Of a stretch of 5,129 nucleotides of DNA, positions 1 through 5,129 are shown piece by piece. The position numbers were made by a program, and so were the translations under genes. The stretch is taken from positions 1-5,129 of the forward strand of contig CAADSF010000168.1 in assembly GCA_900751035.1 (NCBI GenBank). The letters are read 5' to 3'. Positions within the stretch are counted from its first letter, which is position 1. The number at the start of each line of letters is the position of its first letter. A model generated the notes under the pieces. The model saw nothing but the letters and a program-made list of their open reading frames with translations. It was not told the DNA's origin and did not search any database. This DNA comes from an uncultured Oscillospiraceae bacterium. GTDB lineage: Bacteria; Bacillota; Clostridia; Oscillospirales; Oscillospiraceae.

Positions 1-30
1 CGTAATCTCAAGATACATCCGTGAAAACAT
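1..30 (-). CDS. N-terminus of a further operon gene, possibly a radical SAM protein (cut by window edge)
   Basis: Ten codons, MFSRMYLEIT, run off the left edge. The ATG at 30 has a good binding site, AAGGCGG, about 7 bases upstream, so a real start is likely. A second in-frame ATG lies four codons on. The pattern of a short lead followed by (I/L/V)Y(I/L/V)EIT resembles the opening of many clostridial radical SAM proteins, in which the next residues are usually N-x-C-N followed by the CxxxCxxC cluster; those lie outside the window. In Bacillus the genes after rasP are proS and polC, and these ten residues do not look to me like either. The 63-base spacer from ispG (31-93) shows no terminator, so co-transcription is likely. 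That a gene starts here is fairly safe; the family call is inference. Confidence 0.5.
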   Translation of the reverse strand, partial: MFSRMYLEIT

Positions 31-93
31 GGGGAAACCGCCTTTTTGCTCTATCTTTTGAAGCCTTTCCGCGCCGGCGCATCACAAAATTAT

Positions 94-1143
94 TTACAGC
101 GTTTCGATGTACGCAAGCAGGGCGGGCAGGAGCTCGTCATAGGGGAGCTTTTTGAGCTGCTTGCCCTTGACGAACAGGATGCCGCAGCCGTCGCCGCCGG
201 CGACGCCGACGTCGGCCTCACGCGCTTCGCCCGGACCGTTGACCACACAGCCCATGACGGCGACCGTGATGGGCTTTTTGCAGTCTGCCAGCGCCCGCTC
301 GACCTCGTTTGCCAGACGGATGAGGTCAATGCGCGTCCGGCCGCAGGTGGGGCAGGCGATGACGTTGACGCCGTCCTTCCGAAGCCCGGCGGCCTTCAGA
401 ATGTCTCTCGCCGTCAGCACCTCCTGCACCGGGTCGGCGGTCAGCGATACGCGCATCGTATCGCCGATGCCCTGGCACAGAAGGGCGCCGATGCCCATGG
501 CGGATTTGATGGTTCCCATGCGCTCGGTGCCCGTTTCGGTCACGCCGACGTGCAGGGGGTAGTCCGAACGCTCGGAAAACAGCTTATACGCCTCGATCAT
601 CAGCGGAACGGAACTGGATTTCATGGATACACAAATATCATGGAAATCGTACTTTTCCAGAAGCGCGATATGTCCGAACGCGCTTTCCACCAGCGCCTCC
701 GGCGTGGGGTGTCCGTATTTTTCCAGCAGCCGCGGCTCCAGACTGCCACCGTTCACGCCGATGCGGATGGGGATACCCCGTGCGCCGCAGGCCTCGACCA
801 CGGCGCGTACCCGGTCTTCCCCGCCGATGTTGCCGGGGTTGATGCGGATTTTGGCCGCGCCGTTTTCCGCCGCGCAGATGGCAAGGCGGTAATCAAAATG
901 GATATCCGCCACCAGCGGCAGCGGGGACGCGGCGCAGATGGCTCCAAATGCTTCCGCCGCCTCCATATCCGGCACAGCCAGCCGCGCGATCTCGCACCCG
1001 GCGGCAGCCAGCGCACGAAGCTGCGCAAGGGAGCCTTCCACGTCGGTCGTTCTCGTGTTCAGCATCGACTGGATGGACACCGGTGCGCCTCCGCCGACCG
1101 GAACGCCGCCGACCATGATTTTCCTTGTGCTTTTTCTCTCCAT
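94..1143 (-). CDS. ispG: 4-hydroxy-3-methylbut-2-enyl diphosphate synthase (GcpE)
   Basis: A 349-residue iron-sulfur enzyme for the penultimate MEP pathway step: reductive ring opening of methylerythritol cyclodiphosphate to HMBPP in the cytosol. The [4Fe-4S] ligands are Cys264 and Cys267 in IACPTCGRT (262-270), Cys299 in GCVVNGPGEA (298-307), and Glu306 as the likely fourth ligand. They align with E. coli Cys270, Cys273, Cys305 and Glu312. The N-terminal TIM-barrel part shows RKSTR (3-7), SIQSM (23-27), VADIHFDYRLA (78-88), INPGN (101-105) and IPIRIGVN (124-131). It is the short two-domain bacterial form without the plant and Chlamydia insert, and it ends slightly earlier than the E. coli protein. 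The ATG lies 1 base after the rseP stop, with GGTGA as a modest binding site. Translation probably depends partly on ribosomes finishing rseP. Confidence 0.97.
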   Translation of the reverse strand: MERKSTRKIMVGGVPVGGGAPVSIQSMLNTRTTDVEGSLAQLRALAAAGCEIARLAVPDMEAAEAFGAICAASPLPLVADIHFDYRLAICAAENGAAKIRINPGNIGGEDRVRAVVEACGARGIPIRIGVNGGSLEPRLLEKYGHPTPEALVESAFGHIALLEKYDFHDICVSMKSSSVPLMIEAYKLFSERSDYPLHVGVTETGTERMGTIKSAMGIGALLCQGIGDTMRVSLTADPVQEVLTARDILKAAGLRKDGVNVIACPTCGRTRIDLIRLANEVERALADCKKPITVAVMGCVVNGPGEAREADVGVAGGDGCGILFVKGKQLKKLPYDELLPALLAYIETL

Positions 1144-1144
1144 C

Positions 1145-2200
1145 TTACGTCACCAGCTTCCAGATATCCTTAAATGTGATAAACGCCATAAACGCCAGCA
1201 GCAGAATCATGCCTGCCGCGTGGATATAGCCCTCAAACTTCGAGGGAATCTTTTTCTTTGTAATGGCCGTAAACACCGTGTTTACCAGCAGCAAAAACAC
1301 GCGTCCGCCGTCGAGCGCCGGGAGCGGCAGCATATTCATGACGGCCAGATTGATTGCGATGAACGCGCCGAGGTACAGCACGTTCAGAATCCCGTCCGCG
1401 GTCGTCGCGGCGCTCTGCCCCGTCTGCGCGATGGCCGACACAACGCCGACCGGCCCGGACATATCGTTGACCGACACAAGACCCGACGCCAGATCGCCGA
1501 GGCTCATCCACACGAGCCGCGCAAAATCCAGCGCTGTATACCACGTATTTTTGAGCACCGTCCCGACGGTTTTTTCCTCGTAGCCGAAATACAGGCCGTA
1601 TTTCAGCTGCTGTTCGCCGTCGACGGTATAAAGCTGCTGCTTCATTTCAAAATCGTCCAGCTTGACAAGCTCCCCGTCCCGCTTAATGACAAGATCATAT
1701 TTCCCCGTCTTGTTCCGGGAAAGGAGCGTGCCGACGTCGGAATAGATATACACGCGCCGTCCGTCGATCTTGTAAAGCTCGTCGCCGACCTGAAGCCCCT
1801 GCGAGGATTCCAGCGGGCAGCCGTCGAAGAAGCCGGAGATTTTTGGCGTTGAGAAGCCCGCGACGCAGGAATAGATGATGGCCAGCACGACAAGGCCCGT
1901 CAGGAAGTTCATGAACGAGCCTGCCGCCAGAATGATGAGCCGCTTCCACCAGACCTTGGACGTGAACGCTCTGGGGTTGTCGGATTCCTCGTCCTCTCCC
2001 TCCATCGCGCAGTAGCCGCCCACGGGGATGCAGCGCAGGGCGTAGAGCGTCTCGCCCTTCTGCTTTTTGAAGACTGCCGGGCCCATGCAGATGGAAAATT
2101 CGTTCACCTGCACGTCCAGCGCCTTGGCCGTCAGAAAATGGCCCAGCTCATGAATGAAGATCAGAAAGCCAAAAATGAGGATTGCAAAGAGAATATACAT
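1145..2200 (-). CDS. rseP: RIP metalloprotease RseP/RasP (site-2 protease)
   Basis: A 351-residue intramembrane zinc protease. In this family it cleaves membrane-embedded anti-sigma factors and other single-pass segments during envelope stress signalling (RseA in E. coli, RsiW and FtsL in Bacillus); the substrate here is unknown. The first helix (about 2-24) carries the zinc motif HELGH at 17-21, the second helix holds GSFMNF (94-99), and the C-terminal motif NMLPLPALDGGR (289-300) supplies Asp297 as the third likely zinc ligand. One PDZ-like domain spans about 115-185 and includes GLQVGDELYKIDGRRV (135-150). Two more helices lie near 271-290 and 327-344. A single PDZ fits the Gram-positive form; E. 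coli RseP has two. The start follows AAGGTGA, which overlaps the dxr stop codon. The gene lies between two MEP pathway genes. Confidence 0.96.
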   Translation of the reverse strand: MYILFAILIFGFLIFIHELGHFLTAKALDVQVNEFSICMGPAVFKKQKGETLYALRCIPVGGYCAMEGEDEESDNPRAFTSKVWWKRLIILAAGSFMNFLTGLVVLAIIYSCVAGFSTPKISGFFDGCPLESSQGLQVGDELYKIDGRRVYIYSDVGTLLSRNKTGKYDLVIKRDGELVKLDDFEMKQQLYTVDGEQQLKYGLYFGYEEKTVGTVLKNTWYTALDFARLVWMSLGDLASGLVSVNDMSGPVGVVSAIAQTGQSAATTADGILNVLYLGAFIAINLAVMNMLPLPALDGGRVFLLLVNTVFTAITKKKIPSKFEGYIHAAGMILLLAFMAFITFKDIWKLVT

Positions 2201-2213
2201 GAAATCACCTTTA
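2201..2213 (-). promoter_or_regulatory. dxr-rseP junction with ribosome binding site overlapping the dxr stop
   Basis: The dxr TAA (2213-2211) runs directly into AAGGTGA, which serves as the rseP ribosome binding site about 5 bases before the ATG at 2200. There is no room for a promoter or terminator, so rseP must be read from the shared message or from a promoter inside dxr. Confidence 0.75.
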
Positions 2214-3359
2214 TTTCAAAAACCGCTCCCGGATATGGATGCGGGCGAGGCGGTCAGTCTCAAAAATCTCGGCAAGCGACGGCTCCTGCACGACCGGCAG
2301 GCAAAACGCGGCCCCGACTGCGTCCGCAATGTCGTAAAAGCCGATCTTATCCTGCAAAAACAGGCCGACAGCCTCTTCGTTTGCCGCGTTCATGGCCGTG
2401 CAGGCCGTGCCGCCGGTCTTCGCCGCCTGCTTTGCAAGCGCGAAGCACGGGAAGGCCGTCTCGTCGATTGCGTCAAACGTCAGCGGCCCGCAGGACAGAA
2501 GTTCCAGGGCCGGGGCCGGATTGTGCGCCCGGTTCGGATACGTCATGGCAAGGCCGATGGGAATGCGCATGTCGGGCACACCCAATTGCGCCATAACGGC
2601 CCCGTCGACAAATTCCACAAGCGAATGCACGACCGACTGCCGGTGAATAACGGCCTCGACCTTTGAAAGCGGCAGATCATACAGCCGCATGGCCTCGATG
2701 ATCTCCAGCCCCTTGTTCATGAGCGTCGCGCAGTCAACCGTGATCTTCGCGCCCATTTTCCAGTTCGGGTGGCGCAGAGCGTCCGCTTTGGTCATACCGG
2801 CCAGGTCTTCGCGCGTCTTCCCGAAGAACGGCCCGCCGGAGCAGGTCAGAATCAGGCGCTTGACTTCGGCCTTATCCCGGCAGCCCATGAGGCACTGGAA
2901 AATGGCTGAATGCTCGGAATCGACGGGGATAATTTCAGCGCCGGATTCCCGCGCGGCAGCCTGCATGATCTCGCCCGCGCAGACCATCGTCTCTTTATTG
3001 GCAAGGGCGATGCGCTTTTTTTCGTGGATTGCCGTCAGTGTAGGCCGCAGCGCGGCAAAGCCGCACACGGCCACAACGACCGTATCGGCCTCCGGCAGCG
3101 CCGCCGCCTCGCACAGCGCTTCCGCGCCTGCGAGCACCCTTATATTCATATCCGCCAGACGGACTTTTAATTCCTCTGCGGCAGTCTCGTCCGCCAGAAC
3201 GGCAAGCTCCGGCCGGTATTGGCGGCACTGTGCTTCCATCAGCTCGACATTCCGCTCCGCCGTCAGCGCGGCGACGCGCAGACCCAGCTCATCCGCGACA
3301 GACAGCGTCTGCCGTCCGATGGAGCCGGTGGAGCCCAGAATGGTAATCGTTTTTGTCAT
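2211..3359 (-). CDS. dxr: 1-deoxy-D-xylulose 5-phosphate reductoisomerase
   Basis: A 382-residue enzyme for the committed step of the MEP isoprenoid pathway: NADPH- and metal-dependent rearrangement and reduction of DXP to MEP in the cytosol. It is the target of fosmidomycin. The N-terminal NADPH-binding motif GSTGSIG is at 9-15, and LANKET (119-124) and PVDSEHSAIFQ (145-155) follow. Metal ligands Asp147, Glu149 and Glu219 match E. coli Asp150, Glu152 and Glu231. Ser174, His197, Asn215 and Lys216 also align with E. coli pocket residues. Cys210 sits where E. coli has phosphate-binding Ser222, and Cys173 lies just before Ser174. The C-terminal motif TAMNAANEEAV (321-331) is present. The frame stays open upstream to 3659, but family homology begins at the ATG at 3359, which has GGAG 8 bases before it and overlaps the cdsA stop as ATGA. 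Confidence 0.97.
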   Translation of the reverse strand: MTKTITILGSTGSIGRQTLSVADELGLRVAALTAERNVELMEAQCRQYRPELAVLADETAAEELKVRLADMNIRVLAGAEALCEAAALPEADTVVVAVCGFAALRPTLTAIHEKKRIALANKETMVCAGEIMQAAARESGAEIIPVDSEHSAIFQCLMGCRDKAEVKRLILTCSGGPFFGKTREDLAGMTKADALRHPNWKMGAKITVDCATLMNKGLEIIEAMRLYDLPLSKVEAVIHRQSVVHSLVEFVDGAVMAQLGVPDMRIPIGLAMTYPNRAHNPAPALELLSCGPLTFDAIDETAFPCFALAKQAAKTGGTACTAMNAANEEAVGLFLQDKIGFYDIADAVGAAFCLPVVQEPSLAEIFETDRLARIHIRERFLK

Positions 3360-3371
3360 ACAAGCTTCTCC
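3356..3371 (-). promoter_or_regulatory. cdsA-dxr translational coupling junction
   Basis: The dxr ATG (3359-3357) overlaps the cdsA TGA (3358-3356) as ATGA, with GGAG at 3371-3368 and an 8-base spacer. It settles the dxr start against the longer open frame that continues upstream inside cdsA, and it implies coupled translation. Confidence 0.8.
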
Positions 3372-4164
3372 AGCAAAAACAGCATTGCGTACACGACGGG
3401 CGAGAGGAACAGCGTCGAATCGAAGCGGTCGAGCACGCCGCCGTGGGTCAGGAAAATGTGGCTGTAGTCCTTGATCCCGGCCTCGCGCTTGATGAGGCTC
3501 ATGGACAGATCGCCCAGCTGGCCGAACAGATTGGCGGCGATGCCGATCACGGCCAGATACCACAGCGGAAGCTCCATCTGCCAGAGCCATTTCGAAACAA
3601 GCCCCAGCAGCACCATGCCGAGCGCACTGCCGACCGGCCCGGCAAGGAAGCCCGCCCACGTCTTGTTGGGGCTCACATGCGGGGCGAATTTCTTATGCCC
3701 GAAGGCCATGCCGCCGAGCATGGAAAAGCTGTCGCCGATAAACGCAATAACAAACGGCATGAGCACAAACGCGGGGGCGACATTGCGCAGCAGGCCGATG
3801 CAGCTGTACATCGCCGGGAACAAAAACCCTGCCACAACGCAGACCGCCACGTCCGCAAACGGAATGGCGTTCTCCTTCCCATGCGTGCTGACCGCCATGT
3901 AGAACAGGAACATCACATATAAAAACGCGTAGATGCGCGTCGCGGTGATTGCCGTTCCGAACACGATAGCCAGCACGACGAGCGCCGCGCATAAAACCGT
4001 CGGCACATAAAGAAGCTTTGGCTGCCTGCACGCTGTATGCAGCAGCTCCCACGCGGCAGCGCCCGCGATGGCCGCCGTCAGAATCGCTGCCGCAGCAGGC
4101 GGCAGGATGACGAGCACAACGATCAAAAGCGGCACGCCGACGGCGGCAACGAGAAGTCTTTGTT

Positions 4165-4168
<4 letters not shown>
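3356..4168 (-). CDS. cdsA: Phosphatidate cytidylyltransferase (CDP-diacylglycerol synthase)
   Basis: A 270-residue polytopic membrane protein that converts phosphatidic acid and CTP to CDP-diacylglycerol, the branch-point precursor of bacterial phospholipids. Several hydrophobic stretches (roughly 5-40, 52-72, 78-93, 105-125, 132-150, 172-192, 202-218, 252-268) give the many-helix profile of the family. Conserved blocks are GDSF near 145-148, SPNKTW (166-171), GQLGD (216-220) and the C-terminal signature SLIKR (224-228), KD (233-234), HGGVLDRFDS (242-251). The loop just before HGG reads FLT where the family pattern has a Pro or Gly at the Leu position, and Met223 stands where Glu is common. 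The start is set by GGAGG 6 bases before the ATG, lying inside the last uppS codons. ATGA overlaps join it to both uppS and dxr, so coupled translation is likely. Confidence 0.96.
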
Positions 4169-4878
<710 letters not shown>

Positions 4879-4897
4879 ATGAAAAGCCTTTCACGAC

Positions 4898-4921
4898 AAA
4901 AGCCGCCGTCCGGCGGCTTTT
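4898..4921 (-). terminator. Perfect GC-rich hairpin with A/T tracts just before uppS (terminator or attenuator)
   Basis: AAAAGCCGCCG (4898-4908) and CGGCGGCTTTT (4911-4921) are perfect inverted repeats separated by two bases. In practice this gives a stem of about 10 pairs with a GTCC-type tetraloop. Both strands end the stem in TTTT, so it has the form of a short bidirectional intrinsic terminator. On the minus strand only 19 bases separate its end from the uppS start, and that space holds the ribosome binding site. A promoter does not fit there. It could end an upstream minus-strand transcript, or act as a partial terminator or leader hairpin in the uppS operon message. The U-tract is short (4), so termination may be incomplete. 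Confidence 0.7.
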
Positions 4922-4961
4922 GAGAGGTCTTGGGGAATTGCATTTATTGATACGACACGAC

Positions 4962-5129
4962 GCCAAAGCCTCCTCTTGCCGCGCCCCGCGCGGTAAGGGG
5001 AGGTGGCATTTTCGAAGAAAATGACGGAGGGGATAGGTTGCAAATATCAGAGTGCTCCGAAATTTGCTGCGTTCGAATCCCCTCAGGCGCTTCGCGCCAG
5101 CGTCCCTACCCTCTTTGGCCCTTCGGGCC
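4962..5129. repeat. Composite palindromic intergenic repeat (MITE/REP-like), may extend past window
   Basis: Nested palindromes fill this non-coding stretch. CCTCCTCTTGCCGCGC (4969-4984) pairs with GCGCGGTAAGGGGAGG (4988-5003) across a CCC loop; all 16 positions pair in plus-strand RNA if two G-U wobbles are allowed. CATTTTC (5007-5013) pairs with GAAAATG (5017-5023). GAGGGGAT (5027-5034) pairs with ATCCCCTC (5077-5084) and encloses GCAAAT (5040-5045) with ATTTGC (5062-5067). GGCGC-TTC-GCGCC (5086-5098) and GGCCC-TTC-GGGCC (5117-5129) follow. GCCAAAG (4962-4968) is mirrored by CTTTGGC (5113-5119), so the ends may be terminal inverted repeats. I recall similar GGGGAGGTGGC...GACGGAGGGG units in intergenic regions of Clostridia, but cannot confirm copy number here. 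No target-site duplication is evident, and I see no protein-coding gene in it. Confidence 0.6.

Noticed and set aside
71..80. Perfect 10-base palindrome GCGCCGGCGC between ispG and the next gene
   Set aside because: It has no loop and no following T-tract, so it is not a terminator. A 10-base GC palindrome can arise by chance in GC-rich DNA.
46..1173. A 375-codon open frame on the plus strand covering all of ispG
   Set aside because: It is antisense to a gene with full family motifs. GC-rich codon bias in ispG removes stops from the opposite strand, and the predicted protein is Arg/His/Gln-rich with no recognisable motif or good ribosome binding site.
938..1852. A 304-codon open frame on the plus strand across the ispG-rseP junction
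   Set aside because: It is a low-complexity, basic translation opposite two well-supported genes, with no domain visible.
3360..3659. Longer version of dxr starting at 3659
   Set aside because: The extra 100 residues are another frame of cdsA. Dxr homology begins at MTKTITILGSTGSIG, where a proper binding site and ATGA overlap are found.
4937..4966. Possible minus-strand promoter TTGGCG, 18 bases, TGCAAT upstream of the hairpin
   Set aside because: Each hexamer matches the consensus at only 4 of 6 positions, and the -35 part falls in the repeat end. Too weak to call, although a promoter in this area is required if the operon starts here.
5066..5090. GTTCGAATC resembling a tRNA T-loop
   Set aside because: The flanking bases do not form a 5-pair T-stem (CTGCG against CCCCT), and no acceptor or anticodon arm can be built around it. 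It belongs to the palindromic repeat.
4962..5129. CRISPR array
   Set aside because: There are inverted repeats but no regularly spaced direct repeats and no spacers.

Overview
This window holds one compact minus-strand operon of housekeeping genes, read from right to left: uppS, cdsA, dxr, rseP and ispG. A further gene begins at the left edge, and a non-coding, repeat-rich stretch lies upstream of uppS at the right edge. The GC-rich codon use, the strong GGAGG-type ribosome binding sites and the uppS-cdsA-dxr-rseP-ispG order point to a GC-rich Firmicute of class Clostridia. An Oscillospirales-type gut bacterium is my best guess; the assignment is inference from gene order and style, not from a marker gene.

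Layout, in transcription order on the minus strand. 5129-4922: no gene; nested palindromes resembling a composite intergenic repeat. 4921-4898: a perfect GC-rich hairpin with flanking A and T tracts, ending about 20 bases before uppS. 4878-4165: uppS. 4168-3356: cdsA, overlapping uppS by 4 bases. 3359-2211: dxr, overlapping cdsA by 4 bases. 2200-1145: rseP, after a 10-base gap. 1143-94: ispG, after a 1-base gap. 93-31: a 63-base spacer. 30-1: the first ten codons of another gene, possibly a radical SAM protein.

The genes form a coherent unit. Dxr and IspG are the second and the penultimate enzymes of the MEP isoprenoid pathway, which makes IPP and DMAPP. UppS condenses IPP onto farnesyl diphosphate to give undecaprenyl diphosphate, the lipid carrier for peptidoglycan and other wall polymers. 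CdsA makes CDP-diacylglycerol for phospholipid synthesis. RseP is a membrane-embedded site-2 protease of envelope stress signalling. The operon is therefore an envelope-precursor supply line with an envelope-quality protease inside it.

I found no new defence, mobile or biosynthetic system. The points worth a second look are the hairpin placed directly before uppS with no room for a promoter between them, the composite palindromic repeat upstream, cysteines at phosphate-pocket positions of Dxr, and a CdsA signature that departs from the usual family pattern.
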